DNA from: Allolobophora icterica
Taxonomy: Eukaryota; Annelida; Clitellata; Crassiclitellata; Lumbricidae
NCBI GenBank assembly: GCA_963556255.1
Contig: OY744608.1
Coordinates: forward strand, 5,453,448-5,517,447
Reading direction: 5' to 3'
Length of the DNA: 64,000 nucleotides
Shown here piece by piece: positions 1 to 10,797 of the stretch. The notes under the pieces are model-generated. The model was not told where the DNA came from. It did not search any database and worked only from the letters and a program-made list of their open reading frames with translations. The translations under genes and the position numbers were made by a program. Position 1 is the stretch's first letter. Each line of letters begins with the position of its first letter.

Positions 1-890
1 TTTTGTTGCTTGCTGGTTTGTGGACTGTTTTGACACAGCAATTGTGCTGCTTTAGGTGCAATACTAGAATACAGTAACTTACTGTAGTAACTTGCTGTGC
101 TTTGATCAAAATTTGACTAACTCATGAAGCAAATATATGTCGGATCACATGAATTATCGAAATCCAATTCTAACTGCTGATTGATTAGCTGCTGCTAATT
201 CTAATTCTAATCAATTAGCAATTTAACTAATCATGCCTATCTGTGATCCATATTTGATATTTAAGAACCAAACTGTTGAAGGGTAATAACATAGATATTC
301 AGCAACCAATATGTAATATATTTTATTTACTAACATCAGATTCTTATTATATATTTATATAATATTACATAACATATTTAAGATATAACAGTTGATAAGA
401 TGTTGTCATACAGGTGCTTCATTAACCAATATGTAACACAGATAACTAGGGATGCATAAGAATCCTATTATTATTATACATCCGTAGGTGCATTATAATA
501 ATGCAATACTTAATACAATAAAGTTAATGGACAAATAACGACAAATTAAATATTAACCAATTTAAATAAGATACAAAACCATTTACAGTAACAAATTTAA
601 AATATCTATTTTCAAATGAAACCTTTAGTAATTAGGCTTACTAACCAACTGTACTTCGTTTTGAAAAAAAATAACCATCAAAAGGATTTTAAAAGAAAAG
701 TCATCTTTATATGAATCACATTTATTTCTTTATAACCTATAACTTAGAGATGTCTTCATTTTAATTTCATATAGAAGGTGATGAATAACCTTTATGACCT
801 GACAGGTATCACATAGACCAGTCACTATTTGAACTTTTCTATATCGCAACTTATAAACCACATGGGAAGAAACTCGAGGCCCATAGTTAT
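1..890. other. AT-rich non-coding stretch
   Basis: AT-rich sequence with many short TTAAT/ATTA runs. No conserved reading frame, splice-bounded exon or recognisable mobile element end was seen. It may be intronic or 5' flanking DNA of the TEAD gene further right, but nothing in the sequence proves this. Confidence 0.5.
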
Positions 891-1150
891 TATAGCATCG
901 GTTGACAACATGTTAAAGGTGTTTAAAGAGCGCGCTCAAACCAATCGTAATCGTAATCGTTATCTCCAAATTTCTAAAGCGCCACTCGAAGGCCAAGCGC
1001 TGGGCACCAGCCTATTCACGAGCGCTACGTCAGATCAGAGGGGGTTTCCAGAGAGTAGTCCGAGAGAGGTCCGAGTCCGGTTTCCAGAAGACCAAACCAA
1101 ATCAGAGGGGGTTTCCAGAGAGTAGTCCAAAAGAGGTCCAAGTCCGATTT
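890..1150 (-). repeat. Dispersed repeat R1 (LINE 3'-end-like), one copy
   Basis: Copy of a family that recurs at about 2360, 6090, 15337, 21025 and 25285 in this orientation, and at 16795 and 56110 reversed. On the + strand it starts with repeated AATCGT, then TCTCCAAATTTCTAAAGCGCC, GGGCACCAGC and TTCACGAGCGCT. On the opposite strand the longer copies end an open stretch reading SKLKTFLSEI, which resembles the C-terminus of LINE ORF2 proteins. I therefore infer a LINE (or LINE-tailed SINE) 3' end on the minus strand. Here GGTTTCCAGA segments follow twice, suggesting a small local duplication at 1035-1150. Confidence 0.55.
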
Positions 1151-1195
1151 CCAGACACATAGACACGGTATAACTCTGCCACTCATCGTACTCTG

Positions 1196-1527
1196 CATAG
1201 GCGTAATTTGTGGGGGGTACGCGGGGTACCCGTACCCCCCACTTTTTGGACTGGGGGTACTGTACCCCCCACTTTCTAAACAATGCCAATCAATATTTTA
1301 TTATTGTGCCTTCCCAGAGAACGCAATCTCCGCCAAAAGTATGAAAATAATGAAAGTGCTTAGATACACAGGTAAATCGATAGCCAAAATTAATGAGAAT
1401 GCTGGCAGGGAATATGTTCAAAATGGTCATCATGCGAAAAACGAAAGTGGAGAAGATATTGGTACCCCCCACTTTTTAGACCAAGGTTTAGGTACCCCCC
1501 ACTTTTTAGGCTAAAGTTACGCCCCTG
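1196..1527. mobile_element. hAT-type MITE with 8-bp target duplication
   Basis: Short non-autonomous DNA transposon of 332 bp. The flanks carry an identical 8-bp direct repeat GTACTCTG at 1188-1195 and 1528-1535. The ends are imperfect inverted repeats: CATAGGCGTAA on the left, and the complement of the right end reads CAGGGGCGTAAC. The interior repeats a TACCCCCCACTTT motif several times, subterminally on both sides. No transposase is encoded. An 8-bp duplication with CA..TG ends is the hallmark of the hAT superfamily. A fragment of the same right end (ACCCCCACTTTCTAGACC) lies at about 17430-17461. Confidence 0.8.
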
Positions 1528-1529
1528 GT

Positions 1530-1630
1530 ACTCTGGCAGTGCAACACTCCCAAGCCTGAAGAAAGGAGGAGGGCGATGCTAATTATCTATGTTATGACAT
1601 AGCGTCGTTGAACAGCAACTGACCAACTGT
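1530..1630 (+). repeat. Dispersed repeat R2
   Basis: Matches a recurring module: AGTCCCAAGCCTAGATAAAGG, then GAGGGCGACGCTAAT, then GTTATGACACAGCGTCGTTA and AACAGCAACT. Copies occur on both strands across the window (about 4200-4400, 4630, 4800, 5960, 19225, 26455, 49025, 54140, 54660, 56080, 56790, 57085, 57535). Origin unknown; no coding potential. Confidence 0.6.
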
Positions 1631-2071
1631 ATATTATAGGCGTGGGACATAGTAGCCGATTATTTAGAGTGATCATTTAGCACACCCGTAAGACATTGTA
1701 AACAATTACTATATAATCATGGTACATAAGAACCAACTGATTACACGTTCTCTCTAGACACCTCTTAAAAGTTATCAACTGATGCTATAAGTTTTTCACG
1801 CCTGCCTCCAAAATGTTAATTAATGCTGTTTACTATGCTACAAAAACTACGGGTATAAACGCCGAGGAAAGAAGGGTTGGCTTAATTAGAAACCGTGGGA
1901 CGTATGCGATCAAAAATCATGGCCAGGAGAGCATCAGATCCGATTCGATACCCGTAACTCCCTCTAGGGCGGCGCCTTGCATGGCTGCCAAATCGTATGT
2001 TTAATTAAGATCTTGATTGTACAGCCATGTTTCAATGTAATCTTACTGCGTTTGTCAGTTTGAATTAATAA

Positions 2072-2346
<275 letters not shown>

Positions 2347-2359
2347 GCTAGTGCTACTA

Positions 2360-2480
2360 CTATTATAACCGTAATCTCAAAATTTCTAAAACGCTACTTT
2401 AAAGCTTATCCACGAGCGCTGCGTCGTATCAGAGGGGTTGTCCAGAGGTCGATGTTCAGTGGAGGTCCTAGTCCAGTCAT
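2360..2480 (-). repeat. Dispersed repeat R1 fragment
   Basis: Degraded copy: CCGTAATCTC, AAATTTCTAAAACGCTAC, CTTATCCACGAGCGCTGCGTC, then AGAGGGG and TCCAGAG, in the same order as the other R1 copies. Confidence 0.5.
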
Positions 2481-2684
2481 CAGAGAGAGGAGGCAAAGCA
2501 GCCGTCACGGTGGTTTAGACGAGGATGAGAAAGCTTGGAAGTAATCGTCCGCTTCAATAAGTTTACGTCGCCTACGAACGTGCCAGTTTAATTAAATTTC
2601 CTTTATTCCGGATAGGCGTTATTATCGTTTAGTCCACAATATAATCCAGATTATAATATTGGTTATAGCACAAATACAGCAAAA

Positions 2685-3335
2685 GTGAAAGCCTGGTACG
2701 TGAATTGGTTGCTACGAATTCTATCCCACCAATGGAACGCAAGTGGCGTCCTTTTACGCTCTTCGGGTTTTGAAGTCGCATGGGCTTTCGGGGGATTGTT
2801 TATTCGACGTGGTACGCGCCACTACAGTTGGCTGGATGCTTTATTGCTCTTCTGTTTGGTGGGGTTTTGCGAGCGGCGAGAGCGGGAGGCCTTGGAGGGA
2901 GTAATACGGAGGCTGGTGCGTCAGGGGCACTTACCTTCATCATCCCCTTTATTTGAGACACTTTGTAATAATGATGACGCTAGCCTCTTTACTAGTATTT
3001 TGTTCAATCCTTGCCATGTATTACATACTATGCTGCCGCCGATTAAGCACACTCGCTACTCTATGCGACCACAGTCCCACAACCGTGAGCTCCCAAGGTA
3101 TGACAACTTGTCTCAGAAATGCTTCCTCGCTAGGATGCTATACAAATAATTATGCTCTCCAAGATTTGGCTACCTTGCTCTTCTTCTCTCCTATCCTCCT
3201 TATGTATAACTTAATCTGCAGTAACTTATCTTCTTATATAATTGGTTATATTGTTTGATTATTTGACTGTAATATGTTTTCCATGTACAGCGCTAGTGCT
3301 TCTCAATAAAGAAAATACTTACTTACTTACTTATG
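2685..3335 (+). pseudogene. LINE 3' end fragment with (ACTT)n tail
   Basis: The frame ending at 3149 reads ELPRYDNLSQKCFLARMLYK and stops. This matches the C-terminus of the minus-strand LINE at 9.8-10.8 kb, which ends VLPRFDSLTRRGFLGRMLYS. It is followed by AATAAAGAAAATACTTACTTACTT at 3305-3332, the same short-repeat 3' tail as that element. So this is a 5'-truncated copy of the same non-LTR family, keeping only the RT C-terminus and 3' UTR. The upstream half of the frame is not recognisable as RT. Confidence 0.7.
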
Positions 3336-3339
3336 TCAG

Positions 3340-3955
3340 AATGCAGGAATCAGTTTGCAATGGACTCAATAGGAGTATGCCGAACTCTCTATGATTGAAG
3401 GCTCTGGGTTAGAACGATCTTTTTGGCATCTTGTAATATGCCAAACTAAATTCTGTCGACGTCAACAGCCTTTGTTGCTATAAGATGTTAAACTCTGGAT
3501 CCATCCATCCATCCAGCGGTCTCTTTACACACCTTTAAAACGTTTTCAACCAGTGCTATATAGACATGGGACCCGGTACCCTCATTGGTTAAGACAGTAT
3601 TAAGCACTCAGCGTTTAATCCTCTGGTTGTGTATTACGCTTGTAGCAATTTTAACAGAGACAGCAGCTGTGCGCTAATAATATGGCGAGGGACGTTGCAC
3701 GGATTCAGCCAAACAGGCGAGAAAATCTGTTGAGTTTAAATTACAAGCAAACTTTTACGTAAGATGTTTTAGTTAGAATGAGATAACCTAGATAATGTGG
3801 GATAGTATGTCCACGAAATAGTGTATAACACAGAAAACAAATGGAAAGGCAAAATAATATCATGATTTAATATTTTTTGTTCGGTTTAGTTCTGGGGTTC
3901 TCCGAACGTTCCAAACGAGTGAGTATCTTTTCTCTTTCGGCTGAATGAATGTCTG
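3340..3955. repeat. Degenerate R3/R4 modules
   Basis: At 3430-3515 there is an R3 module (GCCAAACTAAATTCTGTCGACG, GCCTTTGTTGC, AAGATGTTAAACTCTGGATCC). At 3520-3570 there is an R4 module (ACACCTTTAAAACGTTTTCAACCAG, TGCTATA). The rest holds nothing recognisable. Confidence 0.45.
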
Positions 3956-3956
3956 A

Positions 3957-4060
3957 CACCTTTGAATCTGTACTTATCTTTGAATCCGTACTTACCTTTG
4001 AGTCCGCACTTACCTTTGAATCCGTACTTACCATTGAATTGTCACTTACAGTTTAATCCA
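3957..4060 (+). repeat. 18-bp minisatellite
   Basis: About five tandem units of ACCTTTGAATCCGTACTT with small variants. Confidence 0.8.
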
Positions 4061-4079
4061 TACTATCACTAAAAGTCAC

Positions 4080-5480
4080 AGACGCTTCTGGGCTGACCAT
4101 CTAGTGAGATAAAGGCTAGCTAACCTGAACTCATGCGCAAAGGTAAGGCAAGGGTGACGTCAGTGGGTCTAACAGTCACAAGATGTCGTCTGCCGGTAAT
4201 GCCAGTCCCAAGACCGGAAAGAGGAGGAGGGCGACATCAACGGCCCTGGCAGCCATAGATGTTGTTAAACACTAGACACTCCTACGATTTTATTAGTTGC
4301 TGTTTAACAACGCTGTGTTATAAAATAGATCACTGGCGTCGCCCTCCTTCTTTACCTAGGCTTAGGACTGGCACTAGTGCATTACCAGAGTATGGGCGAT
4401 GGTGGAGTTAAATATAACGACTACATTAAATTGTCCTTTGTTAAATACACTGGTTGAGGGGATCCAACAGTTCAGCGACATCTTATGGCTTGACGTCGGT
4501 ACAAAAAATGCTGAGTAGGCCTATTAAGCACTGGATGACTTTTCACTGTTTAACGACATGTTTTTGCTGCCAAAGCCGTTGACGTCGACCTCACCTTACC
4601 TGCAATAGCAGAGTTTCCAGAGAACCACTAGAAGAGGTTCGTTAGTTACTGTGTAACAACGCTGTGTCATAAGAAAGATGATTAACATCGCCCTCCGCCT
4701 TTATTCGGCATTTAGACACCTTTAAAGTGTTTATTCCAGACACTATATATTTATAATTTTCGTTCAATGGCTATTGCATGCGTGAGAACCAAGTATTTGG
4801 TGGGTTAGTCGCTGTTTAATGACACTGTGTCATTACAAGATCATGTTTGTTGGACTCTTCCTTTATCCAGACTTGGTACAGGCGCTACCAAGGTAGGGTA
4901 GTAGCGGAGTTAAATAAACCACTGTCGATGCATACCTATCTTTCAATCTACTCGAAAATTAACGTAAAAGATGAACATATAGAGTCCTCTTAAATGTTTT
5001 AAAGGTGTCTAATGATTAAATTAACTTATCCATGCTTTAGTGCTATTCCGTGGCGGTTGGGGACATTAACGTCCACCTGCATAGCCATCAAGGAATATAA
5101 AAATAAAGGAAAAAAACAGAAAAGAACCTTTGGGCTGTAGGAAGAAGGAAAAATATCCAACTGGTCAGATGAATACTAAATATAAATTAAATCTAAACAT
5201 AAACTTTCGCCATCTGCCAGTATTGAAGACGTAACTGCCATGGCAGCCAAAAGATGGCATTATACACAAAAGGTTTTCCTACATTTTCTGTCGTAGAGCT
5301 TGAATCTATGAAAAAAGCACAAAGTTTTTGCCTGTTGACGTCAACGGCCTTTGATGCCATAAATGTCCTCAAATTCTTGCATCTAGTTCAATCTTGCTTT
5401 AACGCTAGCTTTAATAGATCAGGATCATCAGGTTAATTATTGTATGCTTTAGACACCTTTAAAACTCTTGTAGACGAACA
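4080..5480. repeat. Cluster of R2, R3 and R4 dispersed repeats
   Basis: Back-to-back degenerate modules on both strands. R2 forward at about 4185-4280 and reversed at 4285-4395, 4630-4705 and 4800-4905. R3 (CAGCGACATCTTATGGC, GTTGACGTCG) at 4460-4600 and 5330-5370. R4 (AGACACCTTTAAA) at 4715-4760 and 5450-5480. The face-to-face R2 pair at 4185-4395 forms an imperfect inverted repeat. No gene is seen here. Confidence 0.55.
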
Positions 5481-5659
5481 TATAACAACGGTTCACTTAA
5501 TCGTCAGTGACTGCATCAATAATTCCTGCATCAAGAATTCCTGCAAAGTTAGATAGAAACCAAAAACAATGAACCCGAAAACAATTATTGTAGCATAGCT
5601 TACTTATAATGAACATTCTAGCTTAAACTTCCCATGATCATTCATCCATCTTACATTTA

Positions 5660-5880
5660 ACCGAGGCAGGGGAGTGTAGCAAACCCAACTTCACTGCTCG
5701 AGCACTGGACAAAGCCTATCTCTAGCCACCCCTCCGGGGATTTCTGGATAAGTAGCCGGCCGCCAGTTTACCTGCCTTGGACCCCATAGCTTATCACACT
5801 GTATAAGTACTTTGTTTTTTTGTTATGATGCCAATCATCGTCGATATGACGGCATCTCTAAAATAAACGCATTATTTTCA
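5660..5880 (+). repeat. Unassigned sequence ending in a hairpin and AATAAA
   Basis: GC-richer stretch than its surroundings. At the right end GATGCC (5827-5832) and GGCATC (5851-5856) could pair, followed at once by AAAATAAACGC. This resembles the 3' end of a transcribed unit or retroelement, but I do not recognise it. Confidence 0.3.
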
Positions 5881-5959
5881 GCCTCACCAACAACGCCTGT
5901 CATTTGGCTTATATGGCCAGCTCTGTACCAGTCATTGATTGAACTCCGCCTCAGCCCGT

Positions 5960-6400
5960 ACTTTAGTAGTGCCAGTCCCAAGCCTAGATAAAGGAGGATG
6001 GCGACGCTTGTGATCTTTGCTATGACACAGCGTTGTTAAACAGCAAAAACTTATCACATGTCATGAAAAACTTTATCTGCTCAGTGTAAAATGGTAATCG
6101 TAATGTCGAGATTTCTACAGCGCCCCCAAAGCGAAGTCGAGGGAACCAGCTTATGCACAAACGCTCAGTCAAAGCAAAAGTGATAGGCAGGTAGAGTCAG
6201 AAACGCTTTCAGGTCAAAGTGGTCAGGCAGGCAGACACTCAGACGGTTCTGGTGGATGATGGTCTTTAGAATTGAAGCGGCGAGAGAGGTAAGGGAATAG
6301 GAGGAATCTGGATAGGATTTCTGGAATAGCAGTGCTTGAGTGCTGGATGAAGACCGCGAGTTGTTTGGGCTCTACGAGATTGCGTGGGCCCACTACTGGT
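5960..6400. repeat. R2 copy followed by long R1 copy
   Basis: R2 at about 5965-6060 (GTGCCAGTCCCAAGCCTAGA, GAGGATGGCGACGCT). R1 at about 6090-6400 (GTAATGTCGAGATTTCTACAG, GAACCAGCTTATGCAC, CAGGCAGGCAGACA, then GGATAGGATTTCTG). This R1 copy aligns over its length with the one at 15337-15660. Confidence 0.6.
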
Positions 6401-6499
6401 CACTATTCAAGTTTCCCGTGCCGTGTTTTGTTTGTTGATGACATTTTCTTAATGACATTTCACATCATTTAGGGTAGCGCAGAAGGCGACTTCGATTAT

Positions 6500-6810
6500 T
6501 GGCATAGTGCTATATAAAATACGCAAATTACTAAATTGTAGTACATGTAGTACATATCTGTCGTTTACATAATTTGAATATTTGAGTTGCGCTACATAAA
6601 TTACCTTAACAAATATATAAATAAATAAACAGTAGTTACACAAGTAAGTCGTTCTACGTACTCCGATTAATGAAGTGGGCGTCATATAAATTGCCTCAAT
6701 AAGTAAGTAAATAGTAGTTACGCATGTATAGGTCGTGTGACGTACTATGATTATTTGAGTAACGCTAAGTAAAGTACCTTAATAAACATATAATTACAAA
6801 CGAAGTCGTT
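6500..6810 (+). repeat. About 95-bp degenerate tandem repeat
   Basis: Three units share the order ATTTGAGT(T/A)(G/A)CGCTA, TAAAT(T/G)ACCTTAA, AGTAGTTAC and TACGTACT with substitutions. It lies just upstream of the first TEAD exon seen. Confidence 0.5.
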
Positions 6811-6897
6811 TAACCCACTGGCCACACTAATAATGCCTGATCGTGGCAGGCACTATAGCGTGTCAATCGTAATCTCGTCTGCTTTCGTCTGTCGCAG

Positions 6898-7156
6898 CAT
6901 AAAACCCTCCTATCCGGTCGGGATCAATTACTGTGCTGCCTCAGTCGACAAATCGTCCTCCTCTTCCTCCTCATCGTCGTCATCTTCATCGTCGTCCCTG
7001 GCGCCAGGACTTCCGGTCATCCACTCGACCGGGGTGACGGTAGGGGTGAACGACGGCGCCCTGCCCCCGGCGTGGCAGGGCCGGAGCATCGCTGGACCGA
7101 AGCTACGATTGGTCGAATTCAGTGCATTTATCTTTCACCAACCGTTGATCGATATG
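6898..7156 (+). CDS. TEAD: TEAD transcription factor, exon with serine-rich linker and start of YAP-binding domain
   Basis: Encodes the end of the variable linker and the first strand of the C-terminal YAP-binding domain of a TEAD/scalloped factor, the nuclear DNA-binding partner of YAP/Yorkie in Hippo signalling. Visible in frame: a run of about 15 serines, then LPPAWQGRSIAGPKLRLVEF and SAF, which match the family motif WQGRSI..KLRLVEFSAF. The tail FIFHQPLIDM replaces the usual EQQRDPD-type loop. The acceptor is the pyrimidine-rich tract ending CTGTCGCAG at 6897; the donor is GTACGT at 7157, phase 0. The acceptor choice is inferred, because the frame is open further upstream. No TEA DNA-binding domain was found to the left, so earlier exons should lie outside the window. 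Confidence 0.85.
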
Positions 7157-7244
7157 GTACGTCATCAACTGCTTACTCACTCACTTGGTCATTTCGTTTC
7201 ATGGCTGGTTTAAAGACAGGTCTGTCTGTCTGTTTGTCTGTGTG

Positions 7245-7625
7245 TCTGTATGTATGTATTTATGTATGTATGTATGTATGTATGTATGTATGTATGTATG
7301 TATGTATGTATGTATGTATGTATGTATGTATGTATGTATGTATGTATGTATGTATGTATGTATGTATGTATGTATGTATGTATGTATGTGTATCTTTCCG
7401 TCTGTCCTCCTGTCTGTCTTTCCGTCTGTCTGTCTGTCCATCTGTGTGTCTGTCTGTATGTATGTCTGTTCGTCTGTACGGCTGCCGTCTGTCTGTCTTT
7501 CCGTCTGTCTGTATGTCTGTCTGTATGTCTGTATGTCTGCTCGTCTGTATGGCTATCCGTCTGTCTTTCTGCCTGTCTGTATGTCTGTATATCTGTACGG
7601 CTGTCTCTACGTCTGCCTGTACATT
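7245..7625 (+). repeat. (TATG)n then degenerate (CTGT)n tract in TEAD intron
   Basis: Nearly pure TATG repeat to about 7388, grading into TCTG/TGTC-rich sequence. Long open frames on both strands here are translations of tetranucleotide repeats, not genes. Confidence 0.9.
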
Positions 7626-7758
7626 AGACACCTGCGCTATAGAAGTCATTAATGTGTGGCTGTCCATTCATCCATCCGTCCATCCATCCGTTCGGCTGCT
7701 GAAGTTGTTTGTTTACCTGTGCTGTCTGTTTGTTTACTATCTTGTTGTTTGTTTTCAG

Positions 7759-7824
7759 TATCCGGAGAGACATGTCTTTGTTCATATTGGGGGCAACATT
7801 CGATACTCAGACCCACTGCTTGAG
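7759..7824 (+). CDS. TEAD: TEAD exon encoding the FVHIG..YSDPLLE segment
   Basis: A 22-codon exon, phase 0 at both ends, bounded by TTTGTTTTCAG on the left and GTGAGG on the right. It reads [20 protein letters not shown] then LE, and corresponds to the conserved TEAD stretch with core FVHIG and YSDPLLE. Length and boundaries match the exon layout of animal TEAD genes as I know it. It sits between two large microsatellite blocks, and the longest open frame here runs through those repeats, so the exon is easily missed. Confidence 0.92.
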
Positions 7825-7859
7825 GTGAGGCTCACTCCATTCTTCTTCTCTTCAATAGC

Positions 7860-8085
<226 letters not shown>

Positions 8086-9127
8086 CTTACCAAATTGTGA
8101 CTTAAAGTTTATAAAACTTTGAACTCTGGCCGGCCACAATTCTTAACATCAGTTCGTATAATTATAGGGAAAGAGGAGGAGGAGGGAGAGAGCAGGAAGA
8201 AGGGAGGGCGGACGGAGGGGATTGGTCACCATCACTTTGTGAAGCAAAGTTACGCCTTTGCTAACAACCTAGAAACGATGATTGGCGTAATGTAACCATG
8301 AAGAGCAGTCTCTTATACACCTCTTTTAAGGCTTAACTTGCCCTATAAATAAAAGCAACTGAACCGCTGTAATATGCCAAACTAATTTCTGTGGACGTCA
8401 ACAGCCTTTGTTGCTATAAGATGTCGTTAAACTTTGGATCCATCCATCCAGCAGATTTTAACTATAATAGCGAACTGTTATAGCCAACTTATGTCGACGT
8501 CAGAGGCCTTTGATGCCACAAGATGATATTAATAATGCATCTTATGCGTCTTAAAGAACCGATGGACTGCATTTGCAAGATATTATGCACAGTTTATAGG
8601 CAATAGGTGGCGCTGACATAGAAGTAAGCTGTCTTAGTCAACATTTTGTAAGTGAACTCTCTGAAGGCAAATTCCAGCATGATTTGCTATGTTCATTGTA
8701 ACTCACAGCTCATGTTAAACTAGTTCTATATACGGCCATTCAAGGTTTTTGAAAGTCAGAACGTACACCTATAATATGGCTATCCTCAATGTTAGAAAGG
8801 TTTTCGGTGATGCAGAACTTTTTGCGATTAAATTAGTTAAGTATGCAGACAAGTTTTCGCACGCGTTTGTGAAAGAGAAAGCAGAGGAGTGAGAGAAAAA
8901 GGGAGGAAGAGTGGATTGTGAAGCGAAGTTACGCCCTTGATAACAGCATAGAAACGATGAAGAGTATTCTGATTTGCATACTGTAACCGTGATTATTAAC
9001 AATAGATACCAATTGAAGAGCAGCCTCTTAAACCCCGCTTTTAAGCGGTACATCTTCCTATAAATAAGAGCAACCGCAATGCAGAATTTAACTCCAGGAC
9101 GTTTATCAATTGCTGTTCAGTATACAC

Positions 9128-9428
9128 CAGTGGTTCTCAACCTGTGGTCCGCGGCCATCTGCCTGGTGGTCCGCGAGCAAGGTCTACAATTTAGATTTTT
9201 TACAATAAAAAGCATGCAAACAGACAAATTTTGTCAATTTCTTAAATTTCTGTTTAATTTCAATCGCTAGAATCGGCTAGATGGCAGCATGAAACTAATA
9301 ATGCGAGGATTTATGGCAAATAATTATTTTGCATTAATTTGCTTTTGGCACAATTTTTAGTGGTGGTCCGCGACCGAGACACAAAATTTAGAAGTGGTCC
9401 TCGAGTCTAAAAAGGTTGAGAACCGATG
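9128..9428. mobile_element. hAT-type MITE with 8-bp target duplication
   Basis: 301-bp element flanked by perfect 8-bp direct repeats GTATACAC (9120-9127 and 9429-9436). Termini: left CAGTGGTTCTCAACCT; right end complement CATCGGTTCTCAACCT (14 of 16 match). Subterminal GTGGTCCGCG motifs occur near both ends. It has no transposase. The family is hAT by its target-duplication length and CAG...TG-like ends. It interrupts unit 2 of the surrounding tandem duplication, so it is younger than that duplication. Confidence 0.88.
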
Positions 9429-9829
9429 GTATACACGTCAAAGGCTTTGTTGTCATAAGATGTCGTTAATATCAATTTTATTATCTATTTATTTACTTAT
9501 TTAATATTAATTATTAACTAATTAATTATTAATGAACCGATAGAATGAATTTATAGGCAATAGGTGCGTATAGAAGTAAACTGTCTCAGTGAACATTTCG
9601 TAAGACAAGTTCACGTATCATTGCTAACTTGATGTTCATGGTAACAAAGTTGATGTTAAAACCAGTCCTATACACGGCCCATTCAACATTTTAAAAAGTC
9701 AGAACGTAGATCTATATATGGCCATCCTGAATTATTTGTAAAACGCTTTTGGTGATGCAGACCTTTCAGCGCTTAGATTTGGCAGATGAAACAAGTTTTC
9801 GCAAGCGTTTGCGAGAGTGAAAGAAGAGG

Positions 9830-10797
9830 AAAGTAAGTAAGTAAGTAAGTATATTCTTTATTAAACGCTAGCAAACGCACAGCGCTTTACATACAATTAT
9901 ACACAAAGAGGACAGAAAAATATAACAGTAATAATGACGTTAAATTATAAATGAAAATAATAGCAACAGAGCCTAGCTGTACAGCATTCTACCCAGGAAA
10001 CCTCGTCGGGTAAGGGAGTCAAATCTAGGGAGAACCAGATTATGAGAACGTGGGCGCAAATCATACCCGGTCTTATGAACAGGAGGTAGAAGTTCGTGGA
10101 GGAGGTGACTAGGGTTTTTGAGAATGTTCTTAAAGAGATCACGATCAGCTTTTTTGCAAAGTTCATCAAAAGTAGGAAAAGAAGGAGGGAGGTAGCCGAG
10201 ATGAACCAACTTACGGATAATTGCGCCCAAATGATCAAGTTCCTGCTTGTTAGCAAAGCCTAACCATACCTGGGAACAGTACAGCATACGGTTGACAGTG
10301 GTAGCCCGTATTACATCATGAAGCCTTGGGCCCGAGAGCCCATGAGAAACTAAGATACGATGAGCGTAAAGGGATTGTTTAGCCTTTATGCTTAGTTTTT
10401 GGATATAGGGAGAGAATCCAAACTTATCGGTTATTTCAATTCCTAATATTTTTAATGAAGAGACCCTTGGGATTCCGCATATAGGTGGTGGATTGGATTT
10501 AAGGATCGTCTTGGGCTTGGTGAAGATAATGTCGCTGGATTTAGAATGGTTGAGATGAAGATTGCATCTCTGGGCCCAGGCATTTATGTGATCAAGTTCT
10601 GCAACAGTGGTGGAGATATTAGAAGCTAGTATGAGAAGATAGCAGTCGTCTGCATATTTGAAGATGCGATTAAAGTGGTAGAGAGGTTTTAGACCTGACA
10701 TGGCTACAACAAAATTGGTAGGACCCATGCCGGAGCCCTGTATGATACTTGCATTAATTCTGGCCAGGGTCGATGTGATACCATGGAACTTAGGAGT
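9830..10797 (-). pseudogene. 5'-truncated LINE, reverse transcriptase C-terminal half
   Basis: The minus-strand frame 10845-9973 reads 290 residues. The first ~17 come from the surrounding duplication unit; the rest is RT. Visible: QGSGMGP (RT motif B), then KYADDCYLL with the catalytic YADD at residues 64-67, then NLHLNHSKS. The C-terminus is VLPRFDSLTRRGFLGRMLYS. The 3' UTR contains AATAAAGAATATACTTACTT and ends in an (ACTT)n tail (plus-strand AAGTAAGT at 9832-9850). The endonuclease and RT N-terminal half are missing, so it cannot move on its own. The frame is nevertheless unbroken, suggesting a fairly recent insertion. I place it among the Jockey/CR1/I-like non-LTR elements without naming a clade. 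Confidence 0.85.

Noticed and set aside
1813..2004. 63-codon frame MLINAVYYATKTT...
   Set aside because: Short, unrecognised and adjacent to decayed repeats; no splice or initiation context to support it.
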